Below are positions 40,820 to 51,500 of a stretch of 64,000 nt of DNA, one piece after another (within the stretch, counting starts at the first letter, position 1; each line of letters starts with the position of its first letter). The translations under genes and the position numbers were made by a program. The stretch is from Stemphylium vesicarium (taxonomy: Eukaryota; Ascomycota; Dothideomycetes; Pleosporales; Pleosporaceae). The stretch is from NCBI GenBank assembly GCA_004380135.1, contig QXCR01000074.1, forward strand, positions 83,189 to 147,188. Reading direction: 5' to 3'. The notes under the pieces are model-generated. The model searched no databases and was not told the origin of the DNA. It saw only the letters and a program-made list of their open reading frames with translations.

Positions 40820-43800
40820 ATGGCCAACCCCGCAGCCGATCCCAAGGCGGCGCCGCTCGCCGAAGAGCTGAAAGACCTCGCGCTGTATGGCCAATGCCAC
40901 CTCTATTAGCAGAGTGTTACTGACGCATATAGGTCGCTCCCGACGACTGCATTCCCCAAGAACTTCTTCTGCGCTCTCTGCAACCAACTAGCCTTTGACT
41001 CGTACAAGCTGATCTGCTGCGCGAAATCAGTGTGTCCATCATGTACGTACCGCGCTATGGCCTACTAGAGAAGATGGCATGTATACTAATCAGTTCCCAG
41101 GTCAAGCGAACTTCCAGTTTCCAACCACATGTCCTTTGTGTGACCACTCGCCGCTCGAGGCCGATTCGTGCACTGCCAACAAGTCCCTCCGCAACACGAT
41201 GCGCGTATGGCTTCAGAAACAAAAGAAGAAGGAAGAAGCCAAAGCTGCGGCACAGGCAGCTACCCCGCCTGTCGAGGTGACACCAGCCGCGCCTGAAGTG
41301 CAGCCAATTGGCGAAGGCACAGATAAGCCTGTAGACAGTGTTGAGGAACCACTAAAGGCAGAGGACGTTGCCACCGAAGAAGCTGCTGGCTCTACGGAGA
41401 ACGCGGAAGAGGCTGGACAGCGCGCCGGCTCTGCCTCGGCCCAACCGAACGAGGTAGGTCTTCAATGTTCTTTTCTTCAATTTCTTGTAGGCATGTTGGA
41501 ATCATACAATAAGACAGAAGAAAAGGAAAGGCTCAAAAGAGATCACGTCTTGAAAAATGAAACAAATCGTTGTCAAACGTGCCAATGACTATGAAGTGTC
41601 TCTACTTTACCCATCGCTTTTACTAACCGAAAATAGGATAACACCTCTTTTGACAATGAAGCCGAGCGACGCGGCAGTACGACCTCCCAGAAAGTGTCGA
41701 AGAGCACCGAGCCAGCCGCCGCAGAAGGAACGACCGAGGAACAAAATAACGCCAACGGCGTAAATGGCATGGCGGGCAACAACCCTATGATGAATAACAT
41801 GCAAGGCCAAATGGGCTTCGGCTTCCAGAACCAAGGCAGCTTCAACAACGGCATGGGCTGGAACGGCATGCCTAACATGATGGCCAACGGCAACTGGAAC
41901 GGTATGAACCCAATGGGTATGTCACACTGTCGGGCAACTCAACATGCGAGTAATCGCTAACTGCTACTCAGACTTCAACAACATGAACGGCATGCCCAAC
42001 GGCATGTACGGCAACTTTGGAGGAAACATGGGCATGGGCATGAACGACATGTCTGCCATGAACATGATGCAGTATGGGGGCGGCTATGGCAATGGTTGGA
42101 ATGGCATGGGCGGTGGTTATGGAAACTTCAGCGGGCCCAATCAGATGGGTGGCTATAATCAATCTGGAGCATATCCCGAGATGATGAACCAGTTCCCCAA
42201 GCATAATTTCCCAAACCAGAACCAGAATCGTTTCCATACCAATCAAGGGGGAGCACATCCTCAGCGAAACAACAGGAATGGCAGCCAAGGAGGCTTTGGA
42301 CCTGGTTTCCAGGGCGCAAACAATCGTCCAGGCAGTCGTGGCGGCCCTTCGCAAAACGTACGTTCCACCCAATACCGCTTTCCACCAAACCCATATAAGA
42401 GGGGTGGCAAAATTTGGAAGAGACAAACTGACGCGATTTTTCACACGCAGCGTGATGGCCAGTCGCCTGACGGAATCGCTGATACTGCTCCCGAGGCCAA
42501 GGCTGAAGGCGAGCAGGAGAAGGCATCCGCAGAGCCAACTGAAGAAGGTAAGGAGAACGTCGACACTGTCTCGAACTCCGCCGAAATGCAGAACCCAGAA
42601 GCCGGCTCTGGTGTCGATGCGAGCCAGGCCGCTGGTGACGATACTAATGAGACAGGAGACGGTCCTGATGGGGCTACGCAAGATGGTGGACTGAAACCAA
42701 TTCAGACTGTCGACACCGGCAGTGCGGATATGCAAGACTACGACCAGTCAATGATGGGCAATGGTATGCATGTCAATATGCCTTACCCACAAGGCATGAT
42801 GAACCAATTTGCGGCCGGACATATGAACGCGCCTTTCGACCCTAGCATGAACATGAACATGGGGTACAACGGCAACTACACTCCTCGTGGTGGCTTCAAC
42901 AATGGAGCTTATGGAGTCGCGACAGTTTTGACAGGCCAACCCACAGAGCCCATTGGCGTCGGTGTCAAGGGCGCACCAACCGGGCCACGTGCAATGCGAG
43001 AAGGTCGACCCAACACGGGATTTTCGAGCAGAGTCAACAGTGGCCGATATGCACCACCACCACCACCCAAGAGTGTCGCGTCTACCCAAGACGCTGCGCC
43101 TGGTAGCCCACAGCGTAGGGTTCGATCGTGAGTAAATCTTTATGCGATTGACATTATGCGATGACTGACTACTGTGCAGGCAATCACCACTGCGCGATGA
43201 GAGCATGCGCGTAAACAAGCGATCGCCTACGCGCTCTCGGTCAAGATCACGCGCGAGGGGCGAGGTCAGAGAAGAGCAGCACTCTCGGTCACGATCCGCA
43301 GATCGACATTCTAGACGTGATGACCGTGGCCGTTCCGTGACGCCGTTAGAAGACGACTACGACAGCCGCAAAGAGCGCAAGCACCACCGCTCGTCACGCT
43401 ATGACGACCGCGAGCAGGAGTATGATGACCGATACCGCGATGAAAAAAGCAGCCGGGGTGATCGAACGCGCACTGCTTCAGCAGATTCCAAGTATCGCAG
43501 TAGTCGTCGCGATAAAGACAAGCATCGCTCGTCAAAGTCCCACCGCGACCGGAGTAGGGAACACCGACGCCGCCACCGCTCCCGATCGCCACGTGCCGAG
43601 GACAAATATGAGGACGATGATGCGTACGCCAACGGCGAGAAGGACTCTGATGGTAGCTCTCGGCGCAAACATAGAAGCGGCGACAAGGATAGGCATCGCG
43701 ACCGATCACGTGATAAGGACCGTGAACGAGATCGCAAAGATCGCAAAGAGAGGGATCGCGACTACGACTACGACCGCGAGAAGGACCGTTCAAGAGAGAA

Positions 43801-44641
43801 GGATAAGGAGCGCAGGCGTCGTCGTGACCGCGAAGCTGAGGACGATGACCGTGACTACGACGACGAAAAGTACCGTTCCTCTCGCCGTAGCCGCAAGGAT
43901 CGGGACCGCGAGCGCCGTGACTACGACGACCGTGACAAGAAAGAGAAGTCGTCCGTTCCTGAAAAGGAGGAGGATGTTGTAGGGCAGATGATGAAGAAGC
44001 GTGCCGTGTCGCCTCCTCTGAATGCCCCAACAGGACCATCAGCAAATGGCTTCAGCATCAAGGGTCGCTCGAAGAACGTCATGGCACCACCTGCGCAACC
44101 CCCCACCGGCCCTCGAGCCTTCCAGCCGCCCAAGGGCCCGGCCGCTGATCGCAACAAGGATCGCAGCAGCGAATCTAGAGACAACCGCCGTAAGAGCAGC
44201 GTAAGCTCTATTCCCTCGATCCCAGCCGGACCCGCCGCCAAGGAAAAGGAAATTTCGCAAGATCACTACGCCGCCGAGCGGGAGCGCAACGCCCGCGAGC
44301 GCGACAGTCGCGATCGCGTCGAGAAGCCATCTGCCAAGTCCCTGAACTCGCGCATCTCTTCCTCCTCAACTTCACGCCCTTCGCTTTCCACAAAGCGCTC
44401 TCGCGACGACTTCGACGACGACGCTGCGGTTCCCAAGGGACCCAAAGCCGATGTCAAGCCTCCTACTGGACCTGCCAGCCACCGCGACAAGCGCCGCAAA
44501 AGTGGGACTACGGGCGACGACAACATTGCCAACTTGTTCACTGCTGGACTTAGGAAGAACGCAAAGGCTAGACGGGGTGGTGTGAGGACTGAGGGTGATG
44601 TGGAAAGGGAGATGGTGGAGCGTGAACGTGAGAGGAGGTAA
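40820..44641 (+). CDS. RING-finger protein with long RS/RD-rich C terminus (Mpe1/RBBP6-like)
   Basis: Predicted 1141-aa nuclear protein. Exons are 40820-40884, 40933-41042, 41101-41453, 41637-41916, 41972-43127 and 43180-44641; introns are 48, 58, 183, 55 and 52 nt, and all phases match. The RING is of the all-cysteine type and is itself split by introns: CALCNQL at 35-41, ICCAKSVCPSC at 49-59 and TCPLC at 68-72. It resembles the RING of Mpe1/RBBP6, 3'-end-processing factors, but no ubiquitin-like DWNN domain or CCHC knuckle is present. A coiled Lys/Ala/Glu stretch follows, then a Met/Asn/Gly-rich low-complexity part (GMGMNDMSAMNMMQYGGG), then from about residue 655 a long Arg-Ser/Arg-Asp region typical of splicing and mRNA-processing proteins, with a conserved-looking VVGQMMKKRAVSPP. 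The likely role is RNA-linked ubiquitin ligase or scaffold; this is inference. Antisense frames over the repetitive parts are shadows. Confidence 0.85.
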
Positions 44642-44975
44642 GATGTTGTTTTGGCTCCGAGCGTTAAAAATGATATATGAAGAGTCGACGGACCTGAGGC
44701 TTAATCTTGCCCCTGAAAGTTGGTAAAGTGTTGCCTTTGTGCAAGCGTATTCTTGGTCTAGGACATGAGTCTTACCGGAGGTGGTCTGGGATGCTTTCTC
44801 TCTACTTTTGTATTATACCCTTCATGGACGAGATGGTGTGGGATGAGTGCATGCTGTAATTAGTTCGGGCCTATGTATCAATAAAACACATTGCTGAGCT
44901 CGAAATCGGTGTGCTTGTAATCGTGGTATCATTGTACTTCTCGTTTGTCTACAATAGGTATCCCACATCTTGACT
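44642..44975. other. Convergent intergenic region
   Basis: About 330 nt between the 3' ends of the RING/RS gene and the P5C reductase gene. AATAAAA at 44880-44886 is a possible poly(A) signal for the plus-strand gene. No gene. Confidence 0.4.
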
Positions 44976-46153
44976 TTACCGCCTGTGGTTGACAAATTCC
45001 TTCTGCTCGCCACCTAACCTTGATGCAACGACAGTAGCCTCCCTGATGGCCTTTGCGACCGAGCCGCGAACCCCATCTTCCTCGAGCGACATGAGCCCAC
45101 CGATGGTGCAGCCTCCAGGTGTCGAGACCTTGTCCTTCAGTACAGCCGGGTGCTCGCCGTTGAGCACCAAACCGGTGGTTCCCCTCATGGTCTGCGCAGC
45201 CATCATCTGAGCCTCCGCCCTCGGCAAACCCATGGCAACCGCACCATCCGCTGCAGCCTCGAGAATCAACGCAAAGAATGCGGGACCCGATCCACACAGC
45301 GCAGTCGCAACGTCCATGTTCGCAGGCGGAAGGTTGGTAACGCGGCCAATAGAGCTGAAGACAAACTCAACAAGCTTGTACTGCTCCTTGCTCAGCGGCG
45401 GATCCGAGGTCTGAATCACAGACATGGATTCGCCAACGAACGAAGCCGTGTTTGGCATGACTCTGACCACCCTGCACGCATTCTCCGTCTTCTCAGGTCC
45501 ATCGGGGTACAAGAAAGCTTCAATCTGCTCTCTCGTTACACCCGCCAATATACTAACCAGCACCTTTCCCTTGAGCGCGTCCCTGACACCTTCCTCACCG
45601 AGAATGGTCTTGAAGCCGTGGGGCTTGCAGCTCAGCAGGACGATATCGGCTTCTTGGATTCCCTTCAGGTTCTGGTTTGTGAGGGTCTGTAGAGAGAAGT
45701 TGTAGTGGCCTAAGGCCTTGCGGACGTTTTCTTCGGCAGGGGCCCATTGGTCGCAGGCGATGAAGTTGGAGAGGTTGGGTACGTCTTTAGGGGCAGAGGA
45801 GGGGTCGATGGCGGCTTTTGTGCGGGCGGAGGCGAGGGACGACATTACTCCGCCCATTATGGCTATGCCCATGGTTCCTGAGAGGCATGTTAGTGGATGC
45901 TTGGGATATGGGGTTGAATGATGCGAGTGACTATGGGGGAATGATGTGTTTCTGGTAGAGAAACAGGAACCACGAAGTTGAGGAAAGCCCAAAGCATACC
46001 ATCTGTCTCAGTCATGCTCATGGCTCTCAACGCAGGTCGGACGCGTGCCCTCGAGTCTTAGGCGGGGCATTGCGACGGATCGAAAAGAGATTGGAACATA
46101 CCTGAACCGAGAACGGTCAATGTGAGGGGTTTGGATTCCTGAGTGCTCGACAT
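44976..46153 (-). CDS. PRO3: Pyrroline-5-carboxylate reductase
   Basis: Predicted 317-aa enzyme for the last step of proline synthesis, reducing P5C to proline with NAD(P)H. Exon 1 is 46153-46102 (MSSTQESKPLTLTVLGS) and exon 2 is 45877-44976. The 224-nt intron (GTATGT donor, CTCTCAG acceptor) splits the glycine of the dinucleotide-binding motif LGSGTMGIAI. Also seen: DIVLLSCKPHGFKTIL, RVMPNTASFVGESM, ALCGSGPAFFALILEA and the P5CR signature KVSTPGGCTIGGLMSLE. A frame that ignores the intron would give a false N terminus reaching 45992. Length fits the family. It is divergent from CTK3. Confidence 0.95.
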
Positions 46154-46256
46154 CTTGAAAACTGGGTTTCTGGGTGTATATTGGGGTGGTGTTGAGTAAA
46201 TTCAGAGGGAATGACTGCTGGGTCACCGAACCGCGAGATCGGCGCCTTCCCCACGT

Positions 46257-46264
46257 TATATAAA
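46257..46264. promoter_or_regulatory. TATA-like element in P5CR/CTK3 divergent promoter
   Basis: TATATAAA, nearly palindromic, lies 104 nt upstream of the P5CR ATG (minus) and 173 nt upstream of the CTK3 ATG (plus). The position fits either gene. Confidence 0.4.
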
Positions 46265-46436
46265 TTCTGAGCTTTGACCATCAAGCCGACGATATGCGCG
46301 CGCAGCTCTCCCAAGCTCTCCACCTGCACGCCAGACTATCGTATACCAAACTAGCACCGCATACACTAGCCCGACCGCTTCCCCAAAGACACCGAGGAAT
46401 TTCCTACCGTATACGCGTCCTCGAAATCCGCCCACC

Positions 46437-47150
46437 ATGGCCGACCCCTTTGAAGTGCGCCAGCGCTTCACAACGCTCCTCTCGCATCTCAGCGCCTCGC
46501 ATACCTCTCTCCAAAAGGCTGCGCTCTATGCGCTGAAAAACCGCGAAATGGACGAGGACCTGCATTCTTGCATCCTTGAGCAACTCGAACGCAATAATAT
46601 GAACACGCGCGCAAACATCATGTTCTTCATAGAATGTCTCTGCGAATACGCGGTCAAGGAGAACAACGCTGGAGACGGCAGCGCAATGGGCTACGTGCGC
46701 ATGTTGCAACGCGACATATTAGCAGTGGTCGAATGCGTGGTAGGCGAGGAAGGCGCAAACGTGCGGGTTGTGCGAAAAGTGCTGAAGACGCTGGAGGGCC
46801 TGCAAATCCTCATGAAAGAAACTGTGCAGGAGCTTGAGGCTGTACTTAAGTCGCGGGAAGTCGCACATCCGTTCATGGCGACAGACGCTGCTGAGAACAA
46901 TAAAGATAATCCGGCGACGGGGGCTGCTAGGAATGGCGGGCAACGCATGGACAAGAGACAGATTGAACAGAGAATTGAAGAGGATAGAGAGAGGCACAAG
47001 AGACTCAGGGAGAGTATTTGGGCAGTCCCTGGAGACGGGTATGAGGAGTTGGAGAAGTTGTGGGAAGAGGCGAGTGATATTAATGAGGACGATTATGTTA
47101 CTGCGAGGGAAGATGCTGAGGAGAGGAGGAAGGTTATCGCGTTTGGCTAG
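46437..47150 (+). CDS. CTK3: CTD kinase subunit gamma
   Basis: Predicted 237-aa third subunit of the CTDK-I complex (Ctk1 kinase, Ctk2 cyclin, Ctk3), which phosphorylates Ser2 of the RNA polymerase II tail during elongation. The N-terminal half is the conserved Ctk3 domain, a helical CID-like fold: MADPFEVRQRFTTLLSHLSA, then ALKNREMDEDLHSCILEQLE and NNMNTRANIMFFIE. The C-terminal half is charged and helical (KRQIEQRIEEDRERHKRLRE) and ends EERRKVIAFG. It has no intron. The ATG has a good context (CACCATGGCC) and matches the family start. It shares a 283-nt divergent upstream region with P5C reductase. Confidence 0.92.
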   Translation: MADPFEVRQRFTTLLSHLSASHTSLQKAALYALKNREMDEDLHSCILEQLERNNMNTRANIMFFIECLCEYAVKENNAGDGSAMGYVRMLQRDILAVVECVVGEEGANVRVVRKVLKTLEGLQILMKETVQELEAVLKSREVAHPFMATDAAENNKDNPATGAARNGGQRMDKRQIEQRIEEDRERHKRLRESIWAVPGDGYEELEKLWEEASDINEDDYVTAREDAEERRKVIAFG

Positions 47151-47539
47151 GATCCGAGCAAAGATGGAGAGAGGACGGGAGAGAAGACGGTGGAGAGAAT
47201 GAAGAACATCGCTCTGGGAGGTTATGCTGGCAATGCTGCTCGCGCACGAATCTAGATCGAGGGAGTCAGCGATATAAGCCTTTGGGGTCTACTAACGTTA
47301 GTAGGCAAGCAGATGTTGAAGGCGTTTACGGGTAAATACGGCAGTCACAACAGCATACGCCAGGCGTTACGGTGGAAAGATACCACGGGCAGTCTCATGA
47401 CGCCCCATTGTTATTGGAGTTTTGAGTTTTACTGAATACATCCATGATCATTCCATACATATCTGTACACGCCCATGTGCAATGCTATGATACAGTGTCC
47501 ATCTCTTATTCCTTCCGACCATCTCCCGCACGTGTGTTT
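47151..47539. other. Convergent intergenic region
   Basis: About 390 nt between the 3' ends of CTK3 (plus) and the bL12m gene (minus). No gene seen. Confidence 0.45.
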
Positions 47540-48332
47540 CTACTCCATGACAACAGTACCACCGATCGCCTTGAGTGTCTCGACAATCTTCTCTGCCTCT
47601 TCCTTGGGCACGCCCTCCTTCATCATCTTTGGCGCTCCCTCTACAAACTTCTTGCTGTCCACCAAACTCAGTCCCAGCATGGCCTTGATCTCCTTGATGA
47701 CCTTGGGTTTTGCGCCGGCGTCGAACTTCTCGAGCTTGAGGTTGAAGAGGGTCTTTTCTTGGGCGGCGGGGGCGGCCTCCTCCTCTTCAACAGGGGCAGC
47801 GGCAGCGGCGGGGCCGGCGCCTCCTGGACCAGCAACGAAGCCGCCCATGGGCATGTCGGGGATGTTCAAGCGGGTCTGTGGATTGCATTAGTACAACGTT
47901 GAGCGGGATGTAGTATTTCATGTAAAAGGGAAAGGTGACTGGCTGAAGATCTTGGCTGGAAGCAAATAAGATGGATGCCAATTTTGGCAGCATCGGTCCC
48001 GCGCAACGACGCACTACAGAATACACCTTGGGTCTCCATATGTGGTCGGCACATTGACTTTGTGCCGCCCATGCATACAGCCGCTGCCCCCCGCCCTATA
48101 TGCCAAACTTCCGTACCTTTAGTGTTGAAACCAAATCCGCAGTCTCCAACAGAGTCAATTGACTAATCTGGTCCACAATGGTCGCAATCTTCGGGTTGGT
48201 GGGAGCTGCCGAGTCCGATTGCCATCTCCGCTGTATCCTCTGCTGTGTGGCCCCAATTGTCGGTCGTACGTATACGGTCTGCTTGGCGGTGCAGACACAG
48301 CGTCTGAGCGCGCGGGATGCTGGTGCTGCCAT
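47540..48332 (-). CDS. MNP1: Mitochondrial large-subunit ribosomal protein bL12m
   Basis: Predicted 183-aa mitochondrial L7/L12. Exon 1 is 48332-48117, with a basic presequence (RALRRCVCTAKQTVYVRPTI, then IQRRWQSDS) and the N-terminal dimerisation helix (VDQISQLTLLETADLVSTLK). Exon 2 is 47875-47540, starting TRLNIPDMPMGG. The intron is 241 nt (GTACGG donor, CACAG acceptor, phase 0), long for this window. After the Ala/Pro/Glu hinge comes the C-terminal factor-binding domain: KTLFNLKLEKFDAGAKPKVI, KEIKAMLGLSLVDSKKFVEG and VPKEEAEKIVETLKAIGG. It recruits translation factors to the mitoribosome stalk. The hinge should not be mistaken for a cytosolic P1/P2 acidic protein. It starts head to head with midasin. 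Symbol follows the yeast orthologue. Confidence 0.93.
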
Positions 48333-48582
48333 TGTGCTGTAGAGGGACGCGAGGATCGATGATGATTGTACGTTGTGGTCGTGCTTGCCATCATGAGATT
48401 TTGCGGAGCGGATTACGACTAATCAGGTTACCGCCTTGGCGCGTCCAGAGACCCGCAAAAAAGTTAGAGAACTTCGAGACACGCCGACATTGCACGCCAC
48501 AACACCACCTTTCAGGCATATTTCAGCGTCGAAACTATGGGAAGGCGCCCCGACAGCGAACCTCGAATCAGTCCTTGCAGAA

Positions 48583-51500
48583 ATGGAAGGAATCAACACT
48601 CGCAGTGCCGGTAAAACGGTCAATATCAACGCGCTTGCCACGGAAGCGCTCAAGCCTGGATCGACGGACGATATTTTCGTTCAACATGGTGGATTGCTGA
48701 CAGAGTTGTGTGCGCGCTGGATCCAGTCTGGCGCGGAAACTGAGGCGAAGGTCGCGGCTTTTGGACGAATTTTACCACTTGCGCCTCACCTCGCCGAGCA
48801 CGTGGAACGAATTTTAGAGCACAGCTCGAATTCGTCCATAATAGGGTCCTGGACAAGAGAGGAGTCCCAGCGATCCGTACCTGTTCCTTGCGATTCGGAT
48901 TTGGTCGAAGTCTTGTTAGGAACTTTCCGCCTTATCAGCTTTGACTGCAAGAACTTCTCTCACTTTGTGCGACCGCGCGCTCTGGAAAGCCTCTTTCAGC
49001 ACTCGAACCGCGTTGTACGGTACTTGGCGGTACGAGTCTTCAGCCTTTATCTTCACGCAGCGGATCATGCGACACAAGAGAGGATCAAGAGCTTAGTGGG
49101 AGATGGAGACATCGAAGGATTATGGGAAGGGCGCCAAATTGACTACAGATTCTTATCACTGTGGGAAGAGAAGAGGTGGAAGGATCTGCAATCAAACTTG
49201 CATCGAGAAGACGCGACCGATGCAATGGCATCTGTACCCGCGAAGCAAGAATTGTCACCCTACACAGTCAACGTCAACGGCGTTCTATTACCCCGATTAG
49301 ATGGAGAGCCGTCTCAAGAAAAACCTTCTGAGCTTGTCTCGACAGCCACCACAGAGATCAACCTGAAGAACATCGCTCGTGGACTTCTCGATTCGAGTCC
49401 AATCTTACTTACCGGTCTGGCAGGATCTGGAAAGACTCTTCTTACTCGTCACTTTGCCTGGCAGCTTAATAAGCTTGACAAGATGGTAACTCTTCATCTT
49501 AATGAACAAAGCGACGCCAAGCTTTTGATCGGGATGTATACCACTGGAACGAAACCGGGAACGTTCACTTGGCGAGCCGGTGTTCTCACCACCGCTGTTC
49601 GCGAAGGAAGGTGGATCTTCATCGAGGATTTGGACCGAGCGCCAAACGAGGTCGTCAGCACACTCTTGCCACTGATTGAGCGCGGTGAACTGCTAATCCC
49701 TAGCCGTGGGGAGACTATACGAGCAGCACGAGGATTCCGCATCATTGCGACTATGCGAAGCACGCTCAACCCGCGTGGCCAGGAGATCATACCTCGCCAG
49801 AACATGATTGGACACCGATTCTGGAACTCGATCACAGTGCACATGCCACAACTTGATGAGTTCAGACAAGTGATCCATGCGAAGTACCCAGTATTGCAGA
49901 AGCACTTATCTGGAATCATGCAAGTCTACGCGAGACTTCTGGTGCTCTACTCGGACGCTAAGTTTTCTTCCGAAAACGGTACCTCGCTGAGAGCTATGAC
50001 GCCTCGGGACTTGCTGAAATGGTGCGACCGGATAGCTGTGCTTCTTGCACAAGCTGCATCATTCAGTGCCGCACAAAAAGACGACATATTCATGGAAGCA
50101 TTTGATTGCTTTGCAGGAAGCCTGAGAAGCGAACCAGCGCGTCAGATGGTCATGACATGTGTCGCGGAGGAACTTCACATTGATCCACAGCGACGCAATC
50201 ACCTGCTGAAGAATCGCGAGGTCAAGCTCCAAGTACCTTCCAAGACCACAGCTTCCGGTACCATTCAGATCGGGCGCGCAAGACTGTCAAGGCATAAGTC
50301 CTCAAAGAAGATCGTATCAGGGAGGCCGTTTTCCACGAACGACTACACGCTACGTTTACTGGAAAAGGTTGCTGTGGCTGTCGATCGTCAAGAACCACTT
50401 CTACTCGTTGGTGAGACTGGTACTGGAAAAACGACATCTATCCAGTATCTCGCAGAGCAGCTTGGCCGAAAGCTGGTAGCATTCAATTTGTCTCAGCAAA
50501 GTGAGAGTGGAGATCTGCTTGGTGGCTTCAAGCCAGTGAACGTACGCAGCCTCGTCATTCCGCTCAAGGATGAATTCGACGACATATTTGACACCACTTT
50601 CTCCAGGAAGAAGAACTTGCGTTTCCTCGAGATGCTAGGCAAGCGCGTAGCAAAGGGCGAATGGAAGCGCGTTTGCGCACTTTGGCGCGAGGCATTGAAG
50701 ATGGTAGATGCAGCCCGAAAGTCGCATGAGTCCCAGACTTCTTCCCCAGATCCGGACGGTGGTCAGCCCAAGAAGAAGCGAAAGACTGACTCTTTGCCCA
50801 CAAACTTCCCCACTGCGCGATGGGAGAAGTTTGCGACTGATCTTCATGATTTGGAGGCTCAGATTGCTAGCGGTTCTGAAGCATTTGCCTTTTCTTTTCT
50901 GGAGGGTAACATCGTCAAAGCAGTCAGAAATGGAGACTGGGTACTTCTTGACGAAATCAACTTGGCTTCCTCGGACACACTGGAGGCGCTCACCGATCTC
51001 TTGGGAGGCGGACCAGACGGCAATCCGTCGATCCTTCTGACGGAGACTGGTAACGTCGAACGAGTGGTCGCCCATCCGAACTTCAGGGTGTTTGCAGCCA
51101 TGAACCCCGCGACGGATGTGGGTAAGAAAGATTTGCCACCTGGCATACGCTCGAGATTCACCGAGCTCTACGTCGAGAGTCCAGATAGCGATGAGAAGAG
51201 TCTGCGCAACATCGTCGAGAAGTACTTGGGCGGCGATGGTACAGACCCAGCAATCGTCCGGGTAGCGCGCGATGTCACCAGTCTCTACCTCGAGATCCAG
51301 AGGCTTGCAAAGGCGAACATGCTTGTGGATGGTGCCGATCAGAAGGCCCATTTCAGTCTTCGAACTCTGACAAGAACACTTTCATACGCTCGAGACATTG
51401 CGCCTTTGTGTACCATTCGCCGGGCACTATACGAAGGTTTCCACATGAGTTTCCTGACCTTCCTCGGCAAGGCCTCTGAAGACCTCGTATCTCCGCTCAT

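Noticed and set aside
41968..44541. Long antisense frames opposite the RING/RS gene (up to 255 codons)
   Set aside because: They mirror low-complexity Met/Asn/Gly and Arg/Ser/Asp coding sequence, a known source of false antisense frames.
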